From contig JALGYY010000048.1 of the NCBI GenBank assembly GCA_025782575.1, forward strand, positions 41,663-105,662: a DNA stretch of 64,000 nucleotides, given 5' to 3'. Source of the stretch: a bacterium (GTDB lineage Bacteria; Orphanbacterota; Orphanbacteria; Orphanbacterales; Orphanbacteraceae). Position numbers and translations under genes: made by a program. Positions 25,293 through 35,646 of this stretch are shown piece after piece. The first letter of the stretch is position 1, and each line of letters starts with the position of its first letter. The notes under the pieces are model-generated. The model saw nothing but the letters and a program-made list of their open reading frames with translations, was not told the DNA's origin and ran no database searches.

Positions 25293-27998
25293 CTACCTCA
25301 GCAGCAACATCTTCTTCGTCGCCGAGTAGCTTCCCGCTTTCAGGCTTGCAAAGTAGACCCCAGAGCTGACTCCCCGCCCCGCCTCGTCCATGCCGTTCCA
25401 CGTGTACGTGAACACGCCCGCCACCTGTGGCCCGTCGACCAATGTGGCCACCCGCTGCCCACCGATGCTGTGGATGGTGAGTAAGACTTCCGTGGCCATG
25501 GGGATCGTAAAGCTGATCTGCGTGGCCGGGTTGAACGGGTTCGGCCAGTTCTGTGACAGGTGGAACCGTTCGGGGACGGGGTTCCCGTCAGAGGCGATGC
25601 TTGTCACCACATCACACCCCTCTCCATAGGCTCCGATCTGACCGCAAGTGGCATCTGTGAGACAGGGGGAGATGGCGTCCAGGGTGAAGTCGCCTGCGGC
25701 TGTGTCGCAAAAGAGTGGATCCAGGGAAAAGTTGCCGTTCGTGCCGGTTTGACCGGCGATCCAACCTGTCCAATCGCCCGAAGGGTTACCGTAGATGTCG
25801 GTGCAGCTCAGGTCCCAGCCGAACTCCCACACGATGGATTTAATCGCCTCACTCCCTGTGTTGAAGGCAATGATGGAATTCTCGATTGTTGAGTAGGCGT
25901 AGCTGGTCCGGAAATATATTGCAGATCCACTCGGTGACATATTGTTGACGATTGTGCTTGAGTCGATTGTAAAAACATTGAACCCTGGAACGTCATCGTA
26001 GTAATCAGAATAGGAGAAGATCGCGCCACCCTCTGGCGCAGAGTTTCCCTGGAAGAGGCAGTTGCGGAATTGAGCGGATCCCCCAGACAGGAAATCGAAA
26101 TGTTGGACAGCTCCACCGTAATCGTATCCCACGTTATCAACGAAGGTACACTGATCGATGATCAGATCGTCAGGCTGGATAATCATCATTCCTCCGCCCA
26201 AATTACCGGAAAACGTGGCGTGGGATACCACTCCACCCACCCCCTCAATGGTCAGGGCAAAGGGGCTGGGAAGGCTGTCCAGATAACTATTGGCCACGAA
26301 CTGCATGCTATCGAGGCTGGCAGTGCTCCCTCCCTGGATGTACATGGCGCTCCCCACGTTCGCACGGTTCTCGGAAAGAGAGCACGCTACCGCCGAAAAT
26401 GAACCGATCCAAGTGGATACAGCGCCACCCGATCCAGCGCTGTTCGAGTGGAAGATGCAATTCGAAAGAGACAGGTGGTTGTAACGTGAATGAATGGCGC
26501 CGCCGGAGTTGGTTGTGGGAGGTCCCAACGCGTATCCGTTTCTGATTTGGATCCCTGCAAGTACCACGGGCCGTTGCCATTCAATAACCGAAACGAAAAT
26601 GAAACCCTGGTGCGGATCGATAGAGGAACCTTCCAGATCGATGATGCATTGCTGTGGGTCATTGCTCTCGGAGAGGACGTATACGCTACGGCCGTGGGCA
26701 TCGAGATCACGGTTGCCAGCCCCCGTGAAGATGCCGTCAGCGAGAAGCAATGTATCGCCATGATTGGCTGAGTCCAGTGCGGCCTGGATGGTCGGAACAT
26801 CGCCTGACCCATTGGGAGTAACATACCAAACGGTTTGGGGCGGCGAAGCGCACCCCACTCCAAGCGCTCCGATCACGCCACAAGGTCCAGTGACGCAGGG
26901 GGATGTGGCTGCGAGACTAAAATCACATTCAGACGGGTCACAGAATTGAGGATCAGTGGAGAGATTGTTGTTTAGAGTGTCCTGGCCAGCAATGAGGTCG
27001 ACCCAGTCCCCGCCATCATTGCCAATCACATCCGAGCAGATCATAACAATACTGCCCCTGCCTGTGACGGCTTTACCGAATCCCTGAGCTACGATGCAGT
27101 TCAGCACCACGATCTGAGAGCTATCGAAGGCATTGAATGAGGATCCGCGTGGGGAAACGTTTTCAAAAAAGGTGCAGCGAGTAAAAGTCGGGTTGGAGAG
27201 TCCCCGGGCAAATACAGCCCCACCTCGGAAGGGGGCTTCATTTTGCAGGAAGAGGCAATTCGAAACCACAGGGAGGCTTGTTCCGTGTGACGAGAATCCC
27301 CCCCCTCCGTTGATACCGGATGTCCCCGTCATGTTATTAGTAAAGGAGCATGAGTCAACGACGACATCTGCGGAGACTCCCGCATATATCCCGCCGCCAC
27401 TCTTGGAAGCAAAATTTTGATCGAACTCACAGTTAATCACATGGGCGGAGGAGGAGTCATTGCAGGCTAGCCCCCCACCAAACTCTCCTGCAGTGTTGAA
27501 TGCGAAACGACAGTCCCTTATGAGAGGTTTCGATCCCTCTGCACAGTACATCCCCCCGCCGGTCTGGAAACTGGTGAAGTTGGAGTCGAACAAGCAATTT
27601 TGAAATACCGGGGATGATTTCCGTAGGTAGACCCCTGCCCCGTGGGGTATGGCTGTGCCGACGGGATTAACACCGTTTCGAAACACCATGTTCTTGATTA
27701 GCGTTGCGCCTACAAGACTGTCGCACACCATGACTCGACCCAAATCGTCTGCATTGATGACGGCGCAACCCGAAGAATCGCCGAGAAGAGTGATTCCACC
27801 CTTCATGAGAACGTCAAACTCGAAGTAGGTGCCGCAAGTAACCTGTACAGTATCACCAGTCTGAGCCGAGTCGATGCCCGCCTGAATCGTAGGCGCGTCG
27901 CCGGTGCTATCGGGCAGGATGGTCCAGGTCGTGGCGTGAGCGGGGGATGTAGTCAGGGCAAGAGCAGTGAAACACAGGATCGCGAAAAGAAAGCGCAC
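25293..27998 (-). CDS. Two-lobed parallel beta-helix secreted protein with FlgD-like sorting tail
   Basis: The GTG at 27998 is preceded by a GAGGTGGTGA site and starts a signal peptide (RFLFAILCFTALALTTSPAHA), giving 901 residues. Two similar halves follow. Each opens with TW-x-x-P-x-x-x-G-D-x-PTIQA-x-x-DSA and continues in right-handed beta-helix turns rich in GGG and cysteine (SPVFQNCLFDSNFTSFQTGG). Each closes with a DP-x-FCD-x-x-x-x-DF-x-L segment and a short SPC-x-T block. The last ~85 residues form a FlgD-like cassette (NWPNPFNPATQISFTI ... SGVYFASLKAG, KKMLLLR). The protein is expected on the cell surface, as an adhesin or carbohydrate-active scaffold. The two lobes suggest an internal duplication or fusion of two genes like the one at 28086. 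Confidence 0.85.
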   Translation of the reverse strand: MRFLFAILCFTALALTTSPAHATTWTILPDSTGDAPTIQAGIDSAQTGDTVQVTCGTYFEFDVLMKGGITLLGDSSGCAVINADDLGRVMVCDSLVGATLIKNMVFRNGVNPVGTAIPHGAGVYLRKSSPVFQNCLFDSNFTSFQTGGGMYCAEGSKPLIRDCRFAFNTAGEFGGGLACNDSSSAHVINCEFDQNFASKSGGGIYAGVSADVVVDSCSFTNNMTGTSGINGGGGFSSHGTSLPVVSNCLFLQNEAPFRGGAVFARGLSNPTFTRCTFFENVSPRGSSFNAFDSSQIVVLNCIVAQGFGKAVTGRGSIVMICSDVIGNDGGDWVDLIAGQDTLNNNLSTDPQFCDPSECDFSLAATSPCVTGPCGVIGALGVGCASPPQTVWYVTPNGSGDVPTIQAALDSANHGDTLLLADGIFTGAGNRDLDAHGRSVYVLSESNDPQQCIIDLEGSSIDPHQGFIFVSVIEWQRPVVLAGIQIRNGYALGPPTTNSGGAIHSRYNHLSLSNCIFHSNSAGSGGAVSTWIGSFSAVACSLSENRANVGSAMYIQGGSTASLDSMQFVANSYLDSLPSPFALTIEGVGGVVSHATFSGNLGGGMMIIQPDDLIIDQCTFVDNVGYDYGGAVQHFDFLSGGSAQFRNCLFQGNSAPEGGAIFSYSDYYDDVPGFNVFTIDSSTIVNNMSPSGSAIYFRTSYAYSTIENSIIAFNTGSEAIKSIVWEFGWDLSCTDIYGNPSGDWTGWIAGQTGTNGNFSLDPLFCDTAAGDFTLDAISPCLTDATCGQIGAYGEGCDVVTSIASDGNPVPERFHLSQNWPNPFNPATQISFTIPMATEVLLTIHSIGGQRVATLVDGPQVAGVFTYTWNGMDEAGRGVSSGVYFASLKAGSYSATKKMLLLR

Positions 27999-28045
27999 GT
28001 CACCACCTCGTGGCAAAACACTTATCTGCGCCGGGATGTTTCACT

Positions 28046-28056
28046 AGTATACCACA
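28046..28056 (-). promoter_or_regulatory. Extended -10-like promoter of the two-lobed beta-helix gene
   Basis: Minus-strand TGTGGTATACT with CCCGGCGCAG ~15 bases downstream, the same layout as before 9094 and 29523. The predicted transcript would have a leader of about 40 bases. Confidence 0.4.
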
Positions 28057-28085
28057 AGACGTGAAGCCTCCGGGACCTATACAAT

Positions 28086-29523
28086 CTACCGAAACATCGC
28101 CTTCACAGCTCCCCAGCTAGTCGGCTCCACTGCCGTTGTCGCACCGCACACCACATCGAGCGCACCGATCAAACCACACGCAGCACCGTCGGGGTGGTTA
28201 CCGGGAGCGCATGGGGAGTTGGCGTGGAGGGTGAAGTCGCCGTTGGGCGCATCACAGAAGAGCGGGTCAGAGGAGAAGTTGCCATTCAATCCTGCCTGGC
28301 CGGCTACCCCAGCAATCCAATCACCTCCTGCGTTTCCGTACATGTTACTGCATTCCAAGATCGGTGATCCGCCGAAGAACTTCCGGAAACCAACACCCAC
28401 GAGGCTTGATGCGATTATCGTATTCCTAAGAATTGGGGTGGAATTGAGATAGCTGTAGATCCCTCCCGCACTATAGTATGCATCCTTCAAACTCGGGCGA
28501 AGCCTGATAGCACGATATGCCACCCCCGTTGGTTCCCTGGTTTCCAGTCAGGACACAATTAAGAAACCGAGGCGTGCTATTCCTGGCGCACCGAATGCCG
28601 CCTCCAAGACCCGAGGAGTTCGAATCGAGAGTACACTCGATGTACTCTCCACCGACGTCGGCAGCGATCTCTATCCCACCGCCCTTCGTCAGTGCAATAT
28701 TAAGCCGAAACATACATCGCTCTACGAGCGGATTTCCTTCCTCAACGTAGAGGCCACCACCAATTTCATCGGCTTGGTTTTCAATGAACTCGCAGTCCTC
28801 TATTCTCGAATCAAAGCCCCAGAGGACAATTCCGCCGCCTCCAACCCTCGCACTGTTCGTAGAGAGTGTGCAGCGCTGGACATTAATAGCAGAGCGAAAG
28901 GTGGCGATGCCTCCGCCAACCCTGGATCTATTGCCGGCAAAATAGCAATCTGCTATCAGTGTCCCCGAACCGTCACTGTTGGAGATCCCGCCCCCATGAT
29001 CGAATGCGACATTGTTTTCAAAATAGCAGAAAATGATCTCCGGCGACGAGCCCGCGCAGAAAATGGCGCCGCCGTCGTCACCTGACCGACAGCTCACAAA
29101 TCGGCAGTCCGTAATTCTCGGCGAGGAGTTCGAACAATAGATAGCACCGCCCAAGTCTTCATTAGAGTTTGAGCTATTACCGTCTCTTAATGTGAATCCC
29201 TCTAATCGACTATCGCCGGTTTCTCCTTGGTCGAATATGAAGCAACGGCCTACATTCTCTGCATCCACAACCGTAAGAACAGCCCCCGCAAATGACCGGA
29301 CAACGATTTCTTTTCCGTGGAACCTGATGTCTCGATTTCCCGGACCTGAGAATATGCCCGGATGGGCGAGGACTGTATCGCCGTCTGACGCGAGCAAGAT
29401 CGCATCCTGCAAATTCGGTGCATCACCTGTGCTGTCTGGCATTACATTCCAAGTGGTTGTATTCCCGCTGACAGACGTGATCGCCAATGTAATAAGGGCA
29501 AGCAATGTGGAATGCAAACGCAT
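28086..29523 (-). pseudogene. Parallel beta-helix secreted protein with WGxxK tail, frameshifted
   Basis: The ATG at 29523 follows a GAGGTAAG site and starts a signal peptide (RLHSTLLALITLAITSVSG). The opening is TTWNVMPDSTGDAPNLQDA, like the paralogues. About 300 residues of beta-helix turns follow (GGGLYVEEGNPLVERCMFRL). The frame stops at a TAG just after FEGCIL (stop at 28471). An overlapping frame resumes with SAGGIYSYLNSTPILRNTII and runs to the tail AVEPTSWGAVKAMFR. A small deletion near 28470-28480 explains the break. If it is an assembly error the product is ~475 residues. The tail is WGxxK rather than FlgD-like, although the helix part is close to the neighbour's. Confidence 0.75.
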
Positions 29524-29571
29524 GGCCTTACCTCGCTGTATAACACATGAATGCGCCGGGGGAGTTCTTGC

Positions 29572-29582
29572 ATTATACCACA
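29572..29582 (-). promoter_or_regulatory. Consensus extended -10 promoter
   Basis: Minus-strand TGTGGTATAAT is a perfect extended -10, 49 bases before the ATG at 29523. CCCCGGCGCATTC lies ~12 bases downstream, as in the two sister promoters. No -35 was seen, as expected for an extended -10. Confidence 0.5.
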
Positions 29583-29600
29583 GGGCGGAGGGCAGGCTGC

Positions 29601-32028
29601 CTACCGAACGAGAGTGATCCTGCGGACCTCGTTCCCCTCTTGAGTCTCAAGTCGCAGGAAGTAGGCGCCAGAGCCTACAAGGGTTCCTCCGCTGTTTCGC
29701 CCCTCCCACATCGCTTCGTATTGCCCGGTCGAAAGCTCCTCTTCGACAAGTGTGCGGACCAAGCGCCCTTGAATGTCGTAGATGTTCAGGAGCACGCGTG
29801 TTCGTGCCCCAAGTTCGAAAGGTATCATCATTCGGGGGTTGAATGGATTGGGGCGGCTCACTCCCATACGGACAAGAGGAAGTGTCGAGTGATGTCCGAG
29901 TTCCGGAGTGCTCGTCGCGAAGTCGTCGTACCACAGCGCCAGACGATCGGCAACTTTCCCATGGCTCTCTTCGAACGGGCCGCTCACCACAAGGGCCTCG
30001 ACACCGAGTGGAGCGATCACCGCCAGCATGTGCACACTGCTGTCTAGCCCGGGATCAATATCTACCCATGCGGAACCGTTCCAGCGGGCAATCGAAACCG
30101 CCGGCAGGGAATCGGCTTCTGTAAAGTCACCCCCGGCAAACAAGGCACCATTGTAGTGCGTCAACGTTCTAACTAGTCCATTGAATCCGCTGCCGTATGT
30201 GCTCCAGGATGAACCGTCCCACGCAGCGACCCTTGACGCCGGAACCCCGCCCGCCGACAGAAAATCTCCACCCACATGGAGTTCTCCGTCGATGACCTGG
30301 AGATCCCGAACCTCTCCATCGACGCCGGAACCGACCGCGGACCAGGACGCACCATCCCAGCATGCCAGGTAGGCGATAGCATCCCCATCTGTGGAATCGA
30401 ATACCCCGCCCGCGTACAGATTTCCCGTATAGGACTCAAGGGCAAATACGTTCCCATTCATCCCCTGGCCAATCGTCTGCCAGGCGGCGCCATCCCAACG
30501 TGCGATGCGGTTCACAGGGTTTCCAGCGATCTCCGTGAACTCGCCGGCCATGAATAAGTCGCCTTGATGAATCACGAGATCGTGTACGGTGCCGTTCACG
30601 GTCTGACCGGAGGCCATGAACGTCCATGCCGTTCCGTTCCAGCGAGCTATATTTCGAACGAGATTTAATCCACCAATACTCTGAAAGGATCCTCCGACGA
30701 TGAGGTCGTTTTCGAACTCTATCAACGTGTTGACAGGACCGCTCGGACTTGGATTTGAGAACCTTATCCATGTCTGTCCATTCAATATGGCAACCCTTGA
30801 GATCTTCTTCGAGCCGGCCTTGGTAAAGCGCCCGACTGCGATGATCTTTCCATTGTATGTGCCAAACTCCTCAATTCTCGCACTGACCGAGCCCGGACCG
30901 GCAAATCCGACAGGGACAATCCATTTTGTTCCGTCCCAGGCAGCGAGATCGTCCGTCCAGACTCCTCCGGCCTTGTCGAATTCTCCCCCCACCATCAACT
31001 TCCCGTTGTAAGAGTGGAGTGCCTTCACGGAGTTATCGATACCGTCACCAAACCCGGTCCACGTCGAACCGTCCCAGGAGGCAACTCGATTGATAGCAGT
31101 CCCGGACGCATCGGTGAATGTGCCTCCGACGACCAGGTCACCATTATGAGAGGCGAGGGCAGGGACGAAACCGTTTACTCCCTGATCGAGGGATTCCCAT
31201 GAGATACCATCCCACGCGGCGACCCTGGCGATCGCTTCGGTCCCTGAAAAGTTGAACACACCACCCGCATAGAGCAATCCGTCATGAACGTGCAGACAGA
31301 GCACGTTTCTGTCGAAACCATCGCCGACGGGACTCCATTGAACGCCGTCCCAGCGAGCAATGTGGGAGACGGATGTGCCGCCCGCCACGGTAAAAATCCC
31401 GCTCGCGTACAACTCATCCTGATAGACAGCAAGCGCCGAAACGCCGTTGTTCGTCCCGGACCCGAGCGCACTCCATGTCGCTCCGTCCCAGGCGGCAATG
31501 TTAGCGACCGCGACGCCTCCAATTTTGTAAAAATTTCCCCCGGCAATAAGAAGCGAATCCCAAGTGATCAAGTTTCCTACGGTCCCGCCCGAATCTACTC
31601 CCTCCCCCCAGTTCCCCCCACGCGCTACCGTCCCATCTCGCTATTCGAGAAACTGGTTCACTTCCCGAATTATTCATTCCGCCAGCGACGATTAGCTCCC
31701 CATTGAACAGGGTGATCGCATGGACTGTTCCGTCGAAGCCATCCCCCATCGTGTACCATCGGTCACCGTCGTAACGCGCCACCTTGCTGGCGTGGGCCAG
31801 ACCGATTTTCGAAAACCACCCACCGGCGATCAGGTCGCCTTGATATTCACAGAATGCGAGCAGAGCGTCCGGGTCAGGATTTCCAGATGCATTCGTCGAG
31901 CCCATGTAACCACCGGCATCGACCCATTGTCCTGCGTGTGAGATGCGAGGGAGGATTGCAACCAGGATCAGTAAGCTGAGAAGACTAAGGCGGTGTGTCA
32001 GGAACCTTGCTCTGCGGACAGAATACAT
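29601..32028 (-). pseudogene. Secreted beta-propeller repeat protein with FlgD-like tail, one-base frameshift
   Basis: The ATG at 32028 follows GGAGGTGGGG. Residues 1-33 are a signal peptide. About 15 copies of a ~45-residue unit follow, each with x-I-A-R/A-W-D-G-x-x-W near its end (SRIARWDGSAWGELG) and a G-x-L/F-I/V-A-G-G strand, typical of a propeller. At the C run 31604-31609 the frame shifts. Removing one G on the coding strand joins WGELGEGVDSGGTVGNLITW and restores ~809 residues. The end is a FlgD-like cassette (RPNPFNPRMMIPFELGARTR ... SGAYFLRLETQ, RRITLVR). The homopolymer position makes a sequencing error quite possible. A surface-exposed binding protein is expected. Confidence 0.75.
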
Positions 32029-32229
32029 ATCCCCACCTCCGATACGAAGATTGTCTCGAAGCGGCCGATCAAGAGGGCAGAGGCCGCGACCAAGAGGCGC
32101 GCATGGATCCTTTTGTGGGAGCGGAAAGTAATCGACGGGCTTTTACTGCAGAGGACAAAGAAGCACTCCCAGATTAGAGATACGCATTTAAATAATAGCA
32201 GGAAGTTTACCCAAAAGTCAACTAGTCCG

Positions 32230-32313
32230 TTGTGCCTCCAAATATTTTCGTCCGCCTTGCCACGCTTGACCTTACGGCGATCGTGATCCAAGCCTGATTG
32301 CACGATACCACGG
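32230..32313 (-). repeat. Family A repeat (copy A4)
   Basis: A well-conserved copy. Plus-strand sequence runs from TGTGCCTCCAAATATTTT through CTTGACCTTACGGCGATCGT to CGATACCACGG. It lies ~200 bases upstream of the propeller gene start. Confidence 0.6.
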
Positions 32314-32329
32314 ACCGGAAGGCAGCATC

Positions 32330-32545
32330 CCGCAGTTGCCGGTGAGCGCTCCAGACTCATCGCACTCCCCCACGTGGCGGCATGTGGGAGCGTCCGTGTT
32401 CGCCAGACGTAAGGTCCAGGCCACATGATCGTCTTGAAGAGGAACCGATGAGTCCGTGAAATTGCTACCCCCAGGGCCTGACAGGGACTATCGTGTGGAC
32501 AGGTGTGATGCAGGCCTGTAGTCGAAGCGAGAGAAGAATAGGCAT
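32330..32545 (+). mobile_element. Possible 5' remnant of a group II intron
   Basis: The stretch contains GAGGAACCGATGAGTCCGTG, then GGTGTGATGCAGGCCTGTAG and TCGAAGCGAGAGAAGAATAG followed by an ATGAAGGCC start. In my recollection these phrases, in this order, precede the reverse-transcriptase ORF in one class of bacterial group II introns. No reverse transcriptase follows: the frame dies after seven codons where the oxidoreductase gene begins. The call rests on pattern memory without an alignment. Confidence 0.35.
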
Positions 32546-32559
32546 GAAGGCCAACCGCC

Positions 32560-33765
32560 ATGCATAAGAAAACCCGCATTGTCATTCTCGGTGCGTCTTT
32601 TGGTGGGCTAACCGCGGCCCATGAGCTTCGCCGTATCCTCCCACCCGGCAAACGAGAGATCACCGTTGTTGCCAGGGACGACCATTTCGTGTTTATCCCG
32701 TCGTTGCCCTGGGTAGCCATGGGTCAGAGGACAATGGAACAGATTTCCTTTCCCATAGCCCCCTCACTCAAGTCTCGCGGGATCGAGTTTGTCATAGGGG
32801 AAGCCACTCGAATCGATCCCCAAAGCCAAAAGGTCCATGTCGGCGAAAGCGTGTTGGACTACGACTTTCTCGTAATCGCCACCGGCCACCGAAGCGCCAA
32901 TGAAGCCGTCCCCGGACTCGGACCCTTCGACGGACCGGGCCACTCCCTCATGTCGCCCCGCGAAACGGAGGAAGCAAGAACGGCATGGTCGACGTTTCTC
33001 GAGGACCCGGGCCCTGTCGTGGTCGGGTGCGCCGCGGGCGCGAGTTGCATCGGGCCCGCCTACGAGTTCGCGTTTGAGATCGATCACGCTCTCAAGAAAC
33101 GAAAGATGCGCCACCGCGTACCCATCACATTCGTTACGCCGGAACCATTCCTCGCTCACTTCGGCGTCGGGGGTATGGGCCGTGCCCGGCAGTTCTTGGA
33201 AGGCGAGTTCGAGCACCGAGACATTAACTACCACACTTCTGCAGCCGTCTCAAAGATCACGGCCTCTTCCGTGGAACTCGAAGATGGCAAGACCTTCGAA
33301 TCCCATTTCTCGCTCATTATTCCCCCACTGGCCGGCGTAGGGGCAGTCTCCAACTCGCCCGGATTAGCCAATCCAAAGGGCTTCGTTTCCGTGGATGAAG
33401 GTTATTGCCACAGGGAGTTCGACAATGTCTACGCCGTGGGGGTTGCTGTCGCATACCCCCCTGTGGATGAGACGCCCGTACCGGTGAACTTTCCCAAGAC
33501 CGGACACATGACCGTGCAAATGGCAAAATCCGCAGCCCATAATATTGCGGCCGACGTCCAGGGCGGCGAGCGTGTGACAAGGCCGCCGTTCGTACATTGC
33601 ATCATGGACATGGGCAATACCGCGGCGCGCATGCAGGCCGACCCGGTACGTCCCCCTAGAAACTATGTCAGAATGAGCGTGGGCCGCCGCTGGCTCTGGG
33701 CCAAGAAAGCCTATGAGCCCTACTTTCTTTGGAAGATGAAGGCCGGACGCACCTGGTTGCCGTAG
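32560..33765 (+). CDS. Sulfide:quinone oxidoreductase-like FAD enzyme
   Basis: This 401-residue protein has the FAD-binding start RIVILGASFGGLTAAHELRR, a second nucleotide-fold region (DYDFLVIATGHRSANEAVPG) and two conserved cysteines. One is in GCAAGASCIGPAYEFAFE and one in PPFVHCIMDMGNTAARM, the positions expected for the redox-active cysteines of SQR-type enzymes. The C-terminus is amphipathic and basic (SVGRRWLWAKKAYEPYFLWK), suited to membrane attachment. It probably oxidises sulfide and passes electrons to quinone. The alternative is a related type II NADH dehydrogenase, but those lack the cysteine pair. A weak GAGAGAAG lies well upstream of the ATG; the gene is monocistronic. Confidence 0.8.
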   Translation: MHKKTRIVILGASFGGLTAAHELRRILPPGKREITVVARDDHFVFIPSLPWVAMGQRTMEQISFPIAPSLKSRGIEFVIGEATRIDPQSQKVHVGESVLDYDFLVIATGHRSANEAVPGLGPFDGPGHSLMSPRETEEARTAWSTFLEDPGPVVVGCAAGASCIGPAYEFAFEIDHALKKRKMRHRVPITFVTPEPFLAHFGVGGMGRARQFLEGEFEHRDINYHTSAAVSKITASSVELEDGKTFESHFSLIIPPLAGVGAVSNSPGLANPKGFVSVDEGYCHREFDNVYAVGVAVAYPPVDETPVPVNFPKTGHMTVQMAKSAAHNIAADVQGGERVTRPPFVHCIMDMGNTAARMQADPVRPPRNYVRMSVGRRWLWAKKAYEPYFLWKMKAGRTWLP

Positions 33766-33799
33766 CACGCCGGATCTGGCGACTCCGCGGCAACTCCGA

Positions 33800-34717
33800 C
33801 TATAGACTCGGTAGATTTTCACGCGGCTGATAGTCGCAATCGATCCTCATGTACTTTCCGTCCATGATTCTACGAACGATGATCCGCGCATGATGATCGT
33901 CGAACATCCGGCTCGTGCCGTTCGTGTTCCAGACGAAAACCACAGACCCCCGCTCGATCTCGATTCGGTCCGCCGCCGGATCCAAAACATGGCCGACAAG
34001 GATTCCGTCGCTATCAAAGGGTGGATCGTTGAATTCGTCGTCTTTCGTGCCTTTCATAATTCGAAGCGATCCGCCATCATTCCGGGACTGGAACAGAAGA
34101 TACTGCTTGTTCTCGTCCCGGTCGTACACGTATCCCAGACGATCGTGGGTTATTACCGGATAGTTCTCGGTTTCTTCCGTGTCGCCGATGAGATAGAAGG
34201 AATAAGTTGCACGTGACGCATCACGAACAGTGATACCGCTGATTCGGGCGTAGGGGTAGTCGGTGATTGTATCGGAGGTGACACTTTCGTGGCCGTTTTG
34301 AATCGCGGTTACATACACTTTGTATGCTTCGCCCGGTATCAAAGGCGCCACAACCACTTCCATGTGTGTATCAGAGAGGGAATTCGTCGCAGCAATACGG
34401 GGCCAGGGAGCGTCGAGCTCGTTCCGAATAACAAGGTCCTCGGTCGGTGCGAAATAGGAATCGCGCTTACTCCACACGTAGACTTTGTATCCCGATGTAA
34501 AAAGACCCGGATTGACGCCATCGACATGATTCCATGCGATTCGGATCCCGAACGACTCCGTTCGCGTCCCTGTGATCACCGGCGCACCCGGCGTTCGATT
34601 GAGATCGATCGGCTGAACAGTGTCGGCACACCCGAAGAGTTGAAACACTGCCAAACCGCCAACAACCCAGAGGAAAAGAGTCTGGTATGGAAATCGCTTT
34701 CTCTCGTTGCGCTGCAT
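33800..34717 (-). CDS. Lipoprotein with fibronectin type III domain
   Basis: A GAGGAGGGG site precedes the ATG at 34717; the frame's earlier start at 34846 is unlikely. The signal ends in the lipobox VFQLFGC. Residues ~40-145 form one Fn3 domain (PGAPVITGTRTESFGIRIAW ... PGEAYKVYVTAIQNGHES). The remaining ~160 residues are beta-rich and acidic, ending in IIVRRIMDGKYMRIDCDYQP, with no motif I know. An outer-membrane-anchored or periplasmic binding role is likely. It converges with the oxidoreductase gene with 34 bases between them. Confidence 0.75.
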   Translation of the reverse strand: MQRNERKRFPYQTLFLWVVGGLAVFQLFGCADTVQPIDLNRTPGAPVITGTRTESFGIRIAWNHVDGVNPGLFTSGYKVYVWSKRDSYFAPTEDLVIRNELDAPWPRIAATNSLSDTHMEVVVAPLIPGEAYKVYVTAIQNGHESVTSDTITDYPYARISGITVRDASRATYSFYLIGDTEETENYPVITHDRLGYVYDRDENKQYLLFQSRNDGGSLRIMKGTKDDEFNDPPFDSDGILVGHVLDPAADRIEIERGSVVFVWNTNGTSRMFDDHHARIIVRRIMDGKYMRIDCDYQPRENLPSL

Positions 34718-34902
34718 TGATCCGCCCCTCCTCGAGTTTGCTCTCAAAGGGATGACACGGACCAATTCGCGCCGATTAGCCCGCCTCAGCGAATTAGCTG
34801 CAGTTTTTTTTGTACTCCTCCCGCCGCCCCGTCTGTGCCTGGCCAAGAATCGCTCCCATATAGTATTCGGCTCTGTCTTTTAACTCTTCTCTTGACTCTG
34901 TC

Positions 34903-35646
34903 TCATTGACGCTGGACCGCTATACGTGCGCGCGCCGCACGTCGAAACAGCAACGCCGATCCGACCCACAGCACGGCGAAGAACCCAGTGAGTATCAACG
35001 TGAAGCCTAACCCGGCGATCAGCGCGATCACACCGACCAACATCTGAGCGAGCGCCGTCGCAAATAACGCGCGTGCCATTCCATGAGGTTGGAAGCGCGC
35101 AATAATGGCACCGATGATTCCGACGGCGAGCACCCCGACATACATCAAGTTGGCGAGGTTGTCCTCAGACCCGATGATCCCAACGGCAAGATTCATCCAG
35201 ACGAGGATGAGCGCTGTCGCCACTGCAACGCCGGTAGCGACTCGGTACGCGACAGTGCCCCCCTTCCTCGCTACCAACTGATATGTGAGTCCGGCGCCGA
35301 ACAGGAGGACGCCGGCGACAGCGAAATCGGCGAGATCCCAGACCACTTCATCGGTGATCTGCATCGCCAACAAGGGCAACAGCAATATGACTGCTGTCAC
35401 GAGCGCAATGCGAATAATGTTTTTGTTTTGCATTGTGACCTCTCTAAGAAGAGCAGTGAATGTTTCGACGAACATCCAGAGAGCACAACCGAACAATCTT
35501 CTTTCTTCCTCTGCGCGCTCTCGGAGAAGATCGGTAAAGGTCTGTTCCATCGATTCACCGAATCGCTCATAGTACGGCTTCGAATAGAGGCGAAGCAGTA
35601 TTGCATACCAGTGCCGGTATCGTCGTATTGAGCGTTCATATGCCAT
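34903..35646 (-). CDS. Six-helix membrane protein, partner of PadR regulator
   Basis: The ATG at 35646 overlaps the end of the PadR gene by 11 bases, so the two are co-translated. The first ~80 residues (RYRHWYAILLRLYSKPYYER, GESMEQTFTDLLRERAEEER) resemble the permease-prefix segment at the front of MacB-like permeases. Six hydrophobic helices follow, starting IIRIALVTAVILLLPLLAMQ and ending FTLILTGFFAVLWVGSALLF. No ATPase or transport motif is present. Proteins of this shape are typical co-operon partners of PadR regulators. The substrate or signal is unknown. Confidence 0.75.
   Translation of the reverse strand: MAYERSIRRYRHWYAILLRLYSKPYYERFGESMEQTFTDLLRERAEEERRLFGCALWMFVETFTALLREVTMQNKNIIRIALVTAVILLLPLLAMQITDEVVWDLADFAVAGVLLFGAGLTYQLVARKGGTVAYRVATGVAVATALILVWMNLAVGIIGSEDNLANLMYVGVLAVGIIGAIIARFQPHGMARALFATALAQMLVGVIALIAGLGFTLILTGFFAVLWVGSALLFRRAARARIAVQRQ

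Noticed and set aside
32445..32465. Hammerhead ribozyme core (GATGAGTCCGTGA)
   Set aside because: The closing strand of stem II and the GAAA core that must follow are absent, so the match is partial. The group II intron interpretation fits the wider sequence better.
34795..34815. Terminator ending in eight T residues
   Set aside because: Only a 4-bp stem precedes the T run and no plus-strand gene ends nearby.
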